Origin: Streptomyces sp. NBC_00102
Lineage (GTDB): Bacteria > Actinomycetota > Actinomycetes > Streptomycetales > Streptomycetaceae
Length of the DNA: 64,000 bases
Reading direction: 5' to 3'
Assembly (NCBI RefSeq): GCF_026343115.1
Contig: NZ_JAPEMC010000001.1
Span: 1,302,001-1,366,000, forward strand
Both the position numbers and the translations under genes were made by a program. The stretch's first letter is position 1, and each line of letters starts with the position of its first letter. This document shows, one piece after another, positions 57,682 to 64,000 of this stretch. The notes beneath the pieces are model-generated. The model was not told the origin of the DNA. It did not search any database and saw only the letters and a list, made by a program, of their open reading frames with translations.

Positions 57682-58944
57682 TCAGACCTGGGGACGCAGG
57701 CGCGCCGCCTCGACGGTGTTCGTGTTCGTTCCGGCTTCGGGTGTGGCGTTCCTCAGGGCGCTGCCCTTCTGCCACGCCTCCCAGGAGACGTTCCAGTCCC
57801 CGAACCCGTTGTCGAAGGGGGTCATGGTCTCCCCCTCGCTGCCGACGACCTTGACGACGTCGCCCTCGCGGACGGTGTCGAAGAACCATTCGGCGTTGTC
57901 CGTGCTCATCCCGGTGCAGCCGTGGCTGACGTTGGCGCTGCCCTGCGAGCCCACGGACCAGGGCGCCGCGTGCACGTATTCACCGCTCCACGTCACCCGG
58001 GTGGCCCAGTAGACCGGCAGGTCGTACGACTCCGAGGAGCCCTCCGCGATACCGACGGTCTCGCCGCGCATCCGGACGAACGCCTCCTTCCCGAGCACGA
58101 CCTTGACGCCGTTGCGGGTGGAGAAGCCGGGCTTCCCGGTGGTGACCGGAATGGTGTTGATCACTTCCCCGTTGCGGAGCACGGTCATCTCGTGCTCGGA
58201 GGCGTCGGTGATGGCCTCGATCCGGTCGCCGATGCTGAGGTGCAGCGGCTTGACCTCGGCGCCGTAGAGGGCGTTGGTCACCTTGATGCCCTTGAAGTTG
58301 CTGCTCACTTCGACGGACGCCCCGGCGGGCCAGTACTCCTGGGGCCGGTAGTGCAGGATCTTGTCGTCGACCCAGTACCAGGAGCCGGTCACCGCGGGGG
58401 TCGAACGGACCTTGAGGGAGCGTTCGACCCTGGCTCTGGCGGCCTTGTCGGTGACCGGAGCGCTGAGTTCCGCCGTGATGGGCTGTCCGACCCCGTACGT
58501 GCCCGCCTGAGGGCCGAAGGAGACGCTCAGGAGCTTCTTCGGGGAGGTGGTCTCGAAGGAGAGCGTACGGCTGCCGGGAGCGCCGTCCTCGTTCTCGGTG
58601 GTGACCCTCACCTCGTACCGCGCGCCTGCGGCGAGCGGGGCGGTGGAGTGCCAGCGTTTCCCGTCGGCGGAGAGTTCGCCGGCCAGACGGCGGCCGGTGG
58701 TGTCCGCGGCCGTCACATCCGTGATGCGTCCCTCGTCACCCTTGACGGTGACTTCCAGGGGCTTGTCGGGATCGGCCTTCCCCTGCGGGGCATGGCCGTT
58801 GAAGGAGACCTGGTCGGCCGCGTCGAACGGCTTGGCCGAGAGCGGGTGACCGTCGGGCTCTCCACAGGCGGTCGCACCGGCGACCATGGTCACGACCAGC
58901 AGGGTGCAGCTCACTACGGAGCGGGTGCGCGGCGTGTCGTTCAT
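57682..58944 (-). CDS. Lipoprotein L,D-transpeptidase with Ig-like domains
   Basis: 420 residues. The signal peptide ends VAGATACGEP (lipidation Cys at about 27). Two Ig-like domains (about 40-230, including LLSVSFGPQAGTYGVGQPI and HYRPQEYWPAGASVEV) lead to the YkuD catalytic domain, where YVHAAPWSVGSQ plus SHGCTGMS gives the His and the nucleophile Cys in SHGC. The C-terminal tail wraps the site (FDNGFGDWNVSWEAWQKGSAL). It makes 3-3 peptidoglycan cross-links, as mycobacterial LdtMt2. TAGCGT lies 6 nt before the ATG (leaderless pattern). Confidence 0.94.
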   Translation of the reverse strand: MNDTPRTRSVVSCTLLVVTMVAGATACGEPDGHPLSAKPFDAADQVSFNGHAPQGKADPDKPLEVTVKGDEGRITDVTAADTTGRRLAGELSADGKRWHSTAPLAAGARYEVRVTTENEDGAPGSRTLSFETTSPKKLLSVSFGPQAGTYGVGQPITAELSAPVTDKAARARVERSLKVRSTPAVTGSWYWVDDKILHYRPQEYWPAGASVEVSSNFKGIKVTNALYGAEVKPLHLSIGDRIEAITDASEHEMTVLRNGEVINTIPVTTGKPGFSTRNGVKVVLGKEAFVRMRGETVGIAEGSSESYDLPVYWATRVTWSGEYVHAAPWSVGSQGSANVSHGCTGMSTDNAEWFFDTVREGDVVKVVGSEGETMTPFDNGFGDWNVSWEAWQKGSALRNATPEAGTNTNTVEAARLRPQV

Positions 58945-58999
58945 GAACTCACGCTAAGAAGATGTAGAGGATCCAGCGCGTTCTGGGACTGCAAACGAG

Positions 59000-59040
59000 C
59001 GAGGGGCCCGACCGCTCCGGTAGAGCAGTCGGGCCCCTCG
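59000..59040 (-). terminator. Terminator of the ctaCDF operon
   Basis: CGAGGGGCCCGAC (59000-59012) pairs with GTCGGGCCCCTCG (59028-59040), with an inner GCTC/GAGC stem, 25 bp beyond the ctaF stop. Confidence 0.82.
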
Positions 59041-59064
59041 CGGGGTGTTACGGGTGACGCGGTG

Positions 59065-59463
59065 TCACTGGGTGCGGTTCTCACCGCGGTAGTACTCGAA
59101 GACCCAGCCGAAGAGGCCGATGGCCAGCATCGGGGCCGAGAAGTACGCCAGCCACCAGCCGAAGGCGATGCTCATGAAGAGCAGTGCGCCGCCGATCGCC
59201 AGGGCGAGCGGCTGCCAGCTGTGCGGGGAGAAGAACCCCACGTCGCCGGCCTCGTCGGCCACGTCGGCTTCCTTGTTGTCCTGCGCCATCTGGTCGACCC
59301 TGTTGGCCGTGAAGGACAGGTAGAAGCCGATCATGATGGACAGCCCGAAGGCCAGGACGAGGGCGGTGGTGCCGACCGGCTCCTTCGACCACACACCGTA
59401 CGTGACGGCCATGATCAGGATGAAGACGCTCAGCCAGATGAAGAGCTTGCCCTGGATCTTCAC
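59065..59463 (-). CDS. ctaF: Cytochrome c oxidase subunit IV (actinobacterial CtaF)
   Basis: 132 residues, GTG overlapping the ctaD stop. Four membrane helices ([60 protein letters not shown] and [20 protein letters not shown]) around the short loop [21 protein letters not shown] (central part [13 protein letters not shown]). This is the small actinobacterial-specific subunit of the aa3 oxidase. It is the last gene of ctaCDF. Confidence 0.95.
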   Translation of the reverse strand: MKIQGKLFIWLSVFILIMAVTYGVWSKEPVGTTALVLAFGLSIMIGFYLSFTANRVDQMAQDNKEADVADEAGDVGFFSPHSWQPLALAIGGALLFMSIAFGWWLAYFSAPMLAIGLFGWVFEYYRGENRTQ

Positions 59464-61196
59464 TTACCTGCCTCCTTGCCACCGGCGAGAACCTTGTCGG
59501 CCTCGGAGTGGTGACCGAGCTGCTCCAGTGCGGCGATCTCCGGGTGGTGCAGGTCGAACGCCGGGGATTCGGAGCGGATCCGCGGCAGGGTGATGAAGTT
59601 GTGGCGCGGGGGCGGGCAGGAAGTCGCCCACTCCAGCGAACGGCCGTAGCCCCACGGGTCGTCGACCTCGACCTTCTTGCCGTACTTGGCGGTCTTCCAC
59701 ACGTTGTAGAAGAACGGCAGGATCGACAGACCGAGCAGGAACGAGGAGATCGTCGAGATCGTGTTCAGCGCGGTGAAGCCGTCGGCCGCGAGGTAGTCCG
59801 CGTAGCGACGCGGCATGCCCTCGGCACCGAGCCAGTGCTGCACCAGGAACGTGCCGTGGAAGCCCACGAACAGCGTCCAGAACGTGATCTTGCCGAGCCG
59901 CTCGTCCAGCATCTTGCCGGTGAACTTCGGCCACCAGAAGTGGAACCCGGCGAACATCGCGAACACCACGGTGCCGAAGACGACGTAGTGGAAGTGCGCG
60001 ACGACGAAGTACGAGTCCGAGACGTGGAAGTCCAGCGGCGGCGAGGCCAGCAGGACACCGGTCAGACCACCGAAGAGGAAGGTGATCAGGAAGCCGATCG
60101 ACCAGAGCATCGGGGTCTCGAAGGACAACGAGCCCTTCCACATCGTGCCGAGCCAGTTGAAGAACTTCACACCGGTCGGTACCGCGATGAGGAACGTCAT
60201 GAAGGAGAAGAACGGCAGGAGCACGCCGCCCGTCACGTACATGTGGTGCGCCCACACCGTCACGGAGAGACCCGCGATGGCGATCGTGGCCGCGATCAGG
60301 CCGATGTAGCCGAAGAGCGGCTTGCGGCTGAATACCGGGATCACTTCGGAAATGATTCCGAAGAATGGCAGCGCGATGATGTACACCTCTGGGTGCCCGA
60401 AGAACCAGAAGAGGTGTTGCCAGAGCAATGCGCCGCCATTGGCCGCGTCGAATACGTGGGCCCCGAATTTTCTGTCCGCTTCCAACGCGAAGAGCGCGGC
60501 GGCGAGGACCGGGAAGGCCAGCAGGACCAGGACGGCCGTCAGCAGGACGTTCCACACGAAGATCGGCATCCGGAACATCGTCATGCCGGGCGCGCGCATG
60601 CAGATGATCGTGGTGATGAAGTTGACCGCGCCGAGGATCGTGCCGAAGCCGGAGAAGGCCAGACCCATGATCCACATGTCGGCGCCGACGCCCGGCGAGC
60701 GGACGGCGTCCGACAGCGGGGAGTAGGCGAACCAGCCGAAGTCGGCGGCGCCCTGCGGGGTGAGGAAGCCTCCCACCGCGATGAGCGAACCGAAGAGGTA
60801 CAGCCAGTACGCGAACATGTTCAGCCGCGGGAACGCCACGTCGGGCGCACCGATCTGCAGCGGCATGATCCAGTTGGTGAAACCGGCGAACAGCGGCGTC
60901 GCGAACATCAGCAGCATGATCGTGCCGTGCATCGTGAACGCCTGGTTGAACTGCTCGTTCGACATGATCTGCGTACCCGGCCGGGCCAGCTCGGCGCGCA
61001 TGAAGAGCGCCATCAGGCCACCGATGCAGAAGAACGCGAACGATGTGACCAGGTAGAGCGTGCCGATCGTCTTGTGGTCAGTGGTGGTCAGCCACTTGAT
61101 GACGACGTTTCCCGGCTGCTTGCGCCGTACCGGCAGCTCATCCTCGTACGAGTCGTCTGCTGCCGCGGCACCCTGAGGTTCGTTGAGGATGCTCAC
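59460..61196 (-). CDS. ctaD: Cytochrome c oxidase subunit I
   Basis: 578 residues, twelve membrane helices. Haem a/a3 and CuB ligands are visible: [14 protein letters not shown] (His), [17 protein letters not shown] (CuB His and Tyr of the cross-linked pair), [10 protein letters not shown] (two CuB His) and [10 protein letters not shown] (haem His). It reduces oxygen to water and pumps protons. It overlaps ctaC and ctaF by 4 bp each. The C-terminal tail ([18 protein letters not shown]) is typical of actinobacterial CtaD. Confidence 0.98.
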   Translation of the reverse strand: MSILNEPQGAAAADDSYEDELPVRRKQPGNVVIKWLTTTDHKTIGTLYLVTSFAFFCIGGLMALFMRAELARPGTQIMSNEQFNQAFTMHGTIMLLMFATPLFAGFTNWIMPLQIGAPDVAFPRLNMFAYWLYLFGSLIAVGGFLTPQGAADFGWFAYSPLSDAVRSPGVGADMWIMGLAFSGFGTILGAVNFITTIICMRAPGMTMFRMPIFVWNVLLTAVLVLLAFPVLAAALFALEADRKFGAHVFDAANGGALLWQHLFWFFGHPEVYIIALPFFGIISEVIPVFSRKPLFGYIGLIAATIAIAGLSVTVWAHHMYVTGGVLLPFFSFMTFLIAVPTGVKFFNWLGTMWKGSLSFETPMLWSIGFLITFLFGGLTGVLLASPPLDFHVSDSYFVVAHFHYVVFGTVVFAMFAGFHFWWPKFTGKMLDERLGKITFWTLFVGFHGTFLVQHWLGAEGMPRRYADYLAADGFTALNTISTISSFLLGLSILPFFYNVWKTAKYGKKVEVDDPWGYGRSLEWATSCPPPRHNFITLPRIRSESPAFDLHHPEIAALEQLGHHSEADKVLAGGKEAGK

Positions 61197-62158
61197 AGTT
61201 TGTTGGTCTCCGCATTCCTGGCGGGGTCAGTCTGCTCGATGCCTGCCGGCACGTAGCCCGTCTGCCCCTTCTCCGCCAGCTCCTTGAGGTGCTGCTGGTA
61301 ACGCTCGGGAGAGACAACCTTGACGTTGAAGAGCATCCGGGAGTGGTCGGCGCCGCAGAGCTCGGCGCACTTGCCCATGAAGGTGCCCTCCTTGTTCGGA
61401 GTGACCTCGAACGCGTTGGTGTGGCCCGGGATGACGTCCTGCTTCATGAGGAACGGCACCACCCAGAAGGAGTGGATGACGTCACGTGAAGTGAGGATGA
61501 AGCGGACCTTCTCCCCCTTCGGCAGCCACAGGGTCGGGCCCGGGTTGCCGGTCTGGGGGTTGCGCGTGCCCGGGATTCCCGCGTCGTAGACGCCGTTGGC
61601 GCCCTTCGGGAAGTCCGCGAGGTAGCGGTCGGGAATCGAGGAGAGCTCCTCGGGCGTCGTGGTGGTGGCCGGCTCGCCGTCCACCTTCTCGACGTAGTTG
61701 AACGCCCAGCTCCACTGGTAGCCGACCACGTTGATGTTGTGGACGGGCTTGGTGGAGAGGGTGAGGAGCTTCGATTCATCGCGCGCGGTGAAGTAGAAGA
61801 GCACCGAGACGATGATGAGGGGGACCACTGTGTACAGCGCCTCGATGGGCATGTTGTACCTGGTCTGCGGAGGTACCTCTACCTTGGTCCGGCTACGCCG
61901 GTGGAAGAAGGCGCTCCAGAGGATCAGCCCCCAGACGAGGACACCCGTGGCGAGCGCTGCCGCCCACGAGCCCTGCCAGAGGGAGAGGATCCGAGGGGCC
62001 TCTTCCGTTACCGGGGTAGGCATACCGAGGCGAGGGAAATCCTGCCAGTTGTACGAACAACCGGAGGCCGTCGCCAGGACCAGGCCCGCAGTCAGCACCT
62101 GCGGCAGCTTCCGCCGCATCGGGCGCCGCGACGAGCGGTCGGAGCCGTTGGGACTCAC
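61193..62158 (-). CDS. ctaC: Cytochrome c oxidase subunit II
   Basis: 321 residues, GTG start with GGAAGG about 7 nt upstream. A lipoprotein-type signal ([13 protein letters not shown]) is followed by two membrane helices and the cupredoxin domain. The CuA site is complete in [13 protein letters not shown] and [15 protein letters not shown] (His, two Cys, Glu, His, Met). No haem c is fused, so electrons come from QcrC. It is first in the ctaCDF operon. Confidence 0.97.
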   Translation of the reverse strand: MSPNGSDRSSRRPMRRKLPQVLTAGLVLATASGCSYNWQDFPRLGMPTPVTEEAPRILSLWQGSWAAALATGVLVWGLILWSAFFHRRSRTKVEVPPQTRYNMPIEALYTVVPLIIVSVLFYFTARDESKLLTLSTKPVHNINVVGYQWSWAFNYVEKVDGEPATTTTPEELSSIPDRYLADFPKGANGVYDAGIPGTRNPQTGNPGPTLWLPKGEKVRFILTSRDVIHSFWVVPFLMKQDVIPGHTNAFEVTPNKEGTFMGKCAELCGADHSRMLFNVKVVSPERYQQHLKELAEKGQTGYVPAGIEQTDPARNAETNKL

Positions 62159-62429
62159 GTAGCGCCTTCCCGAGAGTCTCGCCCGCTACGGTCGGCGCGC
62201 CCGTATGTCTCTGGTCGGTCGCCGCCCTGTCGCGGGCAGGGGTTTGGATGTTTATGCGGACCAAACCCTACTGGACGCTATTTGGGGTCGCGCGGGGAGG
62301 GTGCCCAACGCGCCGTCCGACACCCCGAAGGGGTGGAATCCCGGCTTCCGGGAGCCATCTGACGTTCCCTCTCCTGGTTCGCGGACGGCCGCCGCCGGTG
62401 ACGGCCGGCCCGCGGGCTAGCGTGACCGG
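62159..62429. promoter_or_regulatory. Divergent promoter region of ctaC and csd-tusA
   Basis: 271 bp without a supportable gene. GGGTTTGG (62240-62247) and CCAAACCC (62261-62268) form an inverted repeat with a 13-nt spacer, about 80-110 bp upstream of ctaC. TAGCGT (62418-62423) lies 6 nt before the GTG at 62430, a leaderless arrangement. A CACCCC/GGGGTG hairpin lies in between. Confidence 0.5.
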
Positions 62430-63887
62430 GTGCCCTACTTCGACGCCGCCTCCTCCGCCCCCCTGCATCCCGTGGCCCGTCAGGCCCTGCTGGCCTCCCT
62501 GGACGAGGGCTGGGCCGACCCCTCCCGGCTCTACCGGGAGGGGCGGCGGGCCCGGATGCTGCTGGACGCCGCCCGCGAGGCCGCCGCGGAGGCGGTCGGT
62601 TGCCGCCCGGACGAGCTCGTTTTCACCCCTTCGGGTACGGCCGCGGTGCACGCGGGAATTGCCGGAGCTCTTTCGGGCCGTCGGCGTGTCGGCCGCCACC
62701 TGGTGGCCTCGGCCGTCGAACACTCATCTGTCTTCCATGCCGCGGCCTCGCACGAGGCCGCGGGCGGGTCGTTCACCGAGGTTCCGGTGGAACGGACCGG
62801 AGCCGTGGATTCCGCGGCATTCGGCGCCTCCCTCCGCGCGGACACCGCGCTCGCCTGCCTCCAGTCCGCCAACCACGAGGTGGGCACCGAACAGCCGGTG
62901 ACGGCCGTCGCCGCGCTCTGCCGGGAGGCGGGTGTCCCCCTACTGGTGGACGCGGCCCAGTCGCTGGGGTGGGGGCCGGTGGCGGACGGCTGGTCGCTGC
63001 TGACCGCGAGCGCGCACAAGTGGGGCGGCCCGGCGGGCGTCGGGCTGCTGGCCGTGCGCAAGGGGGTCAGGTTCGCTCCGCAGGGACCCGCCGACGAGCG
63101 GGAGTCGGGGCGGTCGGCCGGCTTCGAGAACCTGCCGGCGATCGTCGCGGCCGCCGCCTCGCTGCGCGCGGTACGCGCCGAGGCGGACGCGGAGGCCGCG
63201 AGGCTGCGGGCGCTGGTGGACCTCGTCCGCGCGCGGGTGGCGGCCGGGGTGCCGGACGTGGAGGTGGTCGGCGACCCGGAGCGGCGACTGCCGCACGTCG
63301 TCACCTTCTCCTGCCTCTATGTCGACGGGGAGACGCTGCTGCACGAGCTGGACCGGGCCGGATTCTCCGTTTCGTCCGGTTCGTCCTGCACCAGCAGCAC
63401 GCTGACGCCCAGCCATGTGCTGAAGGCGATGGGGGTCCTCTCGGAGGGGAACGTCCGGGTGTCACTGCCCGCGGGCACGGCGGCCCCCGACGTGGAGCGC
63501 TTCCTCGACGTGCTGCCGGGGGTGGTCGCCGGGGTACGGGAGCGCCTCGGGGTCCCGGTGGCCGGCAGGCCCGCCGGGTCCGAGGCCGCCGGGTCCGAGG
63601 CCGCCGGGTCCGAGGCCGCCGGGTCCGGGAGCGCCACCGCCGCACCGGCTGCCGCGCCGGTCGCGTCGCTCGTGGTGGACGCGCTGGGCCGGCGCTGCCC
63701 GATCCCGGTGATCGAACTCGCCAAGGTGATCGGGGACGTACCGGTGGGCGGCACGGTCACCGTACTCGCCGACGACGAGGCGGCCCGGCTGGACATCCCG
63801 GCCTGGTGCGAGATGCGGAAGCAGGAGTACGTGGGCGAGGAGCCCGCGGAGCGGGGTGCGGCGTACGTGGTCCGCCGGCTGGGCTGA
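62430..63887 (+). CDS. Cysteine desulfurase-TusA sulfurtransferase fusion
   Basis: 485 residues. Residues about 1-375 are a group I (IscS/NifS-like) PLP desulfurase: YFDAASSAPLHPVA, VEHSSVFHAA, VDAAQSLGWGPV, the PLP lysine in SAHKWGGPAGVG and the catalytic Cys in VSSGSSCTSSTL. A Gly-Ser-Glu-Ala repeat linker joins it to a TusA domain (about 410-485: LVVDALGRRCPIPVIELAK with the active Cys, then LADDEAARLDIPAWCEM). Sulfur could pass from the desulfurase directly to TusA in one chain. The acceptor (tRNA thiolation or molybdenum cofactor) is not evident. Confidence 0.93.
   Translation: MPYFDAASSAPLHPVARQALLASLDEGWADPSRLYREGRRARMLLDAAREAAAEAVGCRPDELVFTPSGTAAVHAGIAGALSGRRRVGRHLVASAVEHSSVFHAAASHEAAGGSFTEVPVERTGAVDSAAFGASLRADTALACLQSANHEVGTEQPVTAVAALCREAGVPLLVDAAQSLGWGPVADGWSLLTASAHKWGGPAGVGLLAVRKGVRFAPQGPADERESGRSAGFENLPAIVAAAASLRAVRAEADAEAARLRALVDLVRARVAAGVPDVEVVGDPERRLPHVVTFSCLYVDGETLLHELDRAGFSVSSGSSCTSSTLTPSHVLKAMGVLSEGNVRVSLPAGTAAPDVERFLDVLPGVVAGVRERLGVPVAGRPAGSEAAGSEAAGSEAAGSGSATAAPAAAPVASLVVDALGRRCPIPVIELAKVIGDVPVGGTVTVLADDEAARLDIPAWCEMRKQEYVGEEPAERGAAYVVRRLG
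63571..63628 (+). repeat. 15-bp tandem repeat, about 3.9 copies
   Basis: Units CCGCCGGGTCCGAGG at 63571, 63586 and 63601, with a last copy at 63616 that diverges at its end. They encode repeated Ala-Gly-Ser-Glu-Ala in the linker between the two domains. Copy-number change would keep the frame and alter linker length. Confidence 0.88.
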
Positions 63888-63903
63888 GGGGCCCGAACGG
63901 GAA

Positions 63904-63947
63904 GAGCCTCCCGTACGGCCGGCGGAAGCGGACCGTACGGGAGGCTC
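63904..63947. terminator. Bidirectional terminator
   Basis: GAGCCTCCCGTACGG (63904-63918) pairs perfectly with CCGTACGGGAGGCTC (63933-63947) across a 14-nt loop, between the fusion gene and the convergent partial gene. Confidence 0.82.
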
Positions 63948-63964
63948 GGGCACGGTGCCCGGGG

Positions 63965-64000
63965 TCAGGAGAGGTGCGCGCGGACCTCGTCGGCGGCCTC
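63965..64000 (-). CDS. 3' end of an unidentified gene
   Basis: The minus strand from the window edge reads EAADEVRAHLS followed by TGA at 63967-63965, in a codon-biased frame just beyond a terminator. Only 11 residues are present, so the product cannot be named. In Streptomyces a PfkB-type sugar kinase is often encoded here, but nothing in these residues proves it. Confidence 0.5.
   Translation of the reverse strand, partial: EAADEVRAHLS

Overview
This window reads as a piece of Streptomyces chromosome core. It has very high G+C, strong third-position GC bias, many GTG and TTG starts, and a gene order that I recall from Streptomyces coelicolor around SCO2095-SCO2157 (glkA as SCO2126, macRS as SCO2120-2121, the qcr/cta genes as SCO2148-2156). 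That correspondence is from memory and was not searched. I see no transposase, integrase, CRISPR array, rRNA or tRNA gene, so this is housekeeping chromosome rather than an island.

Layout. 1-5.6 kb: a DUF58/transglutaminase pair (the tail of a MoxR-type locus), DUF3040, a CmoM-like methyltransferase and an orphan HEPN protein. 5.65-9.4 kb: a self-contained unit with a promoter and a 28-bp inverted-repeat operator, a degenerate ABC ATPase, a YhgE/Pip membrane protein and a TetR regulator. 9.6-13.9 kb: DUF4126, an FAD oxidoreductase, a Tyr/Gly-rich membrane protein and metF. 14-19 kb: thiamine genes (thiE, then thiOSG behind a TPP riboswitch), with a ferredoxin-reductase-like gene between. 19-23.7 kb: a PASTA Ser/Thr kinase, endonuclease IV, a sulfite-oxidase-like protein, bacterioferritin and its ferredoxin (bfd, behind an iron box). 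23.7-27.3 kb: class II DAHP synthase and a fused anthranilate synthase behind a Trp-codon attenuator.

27.3-38.3 kb: D-lactate dehydrogenase, the macRS two-component pair, acyltransferase, lipase-like hydrolase, EEP nuclease, glucokinase glkA, DUF5304, an ArsA-like ATPase with an SRPBCC partner, and a metallophosphoesterase. 38.3-49.8 kb: acyl-CoA ligase, two lipoglycan-type glycosyltransferases, a lipoprotein metalloprotease, tandem NlpC/P60 hydrolases, a NYN nuclease, a zinc-ribbon protein, rhomboid and an AsnC-type domain. 49.9-52.8 kb: a SufS-like cysteine desulfurase behind a SAM-IV riboswitch, and trpD. 52.9-62.2 kb: the respiratory chain in two operons, ctaE-qcrCAB and ctaCDF, separated by a receiver-like gene and an L,D-transpeptidase. 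62.4-64 kb: an IscS-like desulfurase fused to TusA, and the 3' end of one more gene.

Control is unusually legible. It includes TPP and SAM-IV riboswitches, a trp attenuator with a drawable antiterminator, an iron box, several candidate operators, about fourteen starts with the leaderless spacing (TAnnnT or similar 6-8 nt before ATG/GTG), and strong hairpins at most convergent junctions, including a perfect 70-bp palindrome. Tryptophan supply (DAHP synthase, trpEG, trpD), sulfur handling (two different desulfurases, TusA, metF, the SAM switch) and iron storage/release (bfr, bfd) are the main functional threads besides respiration.
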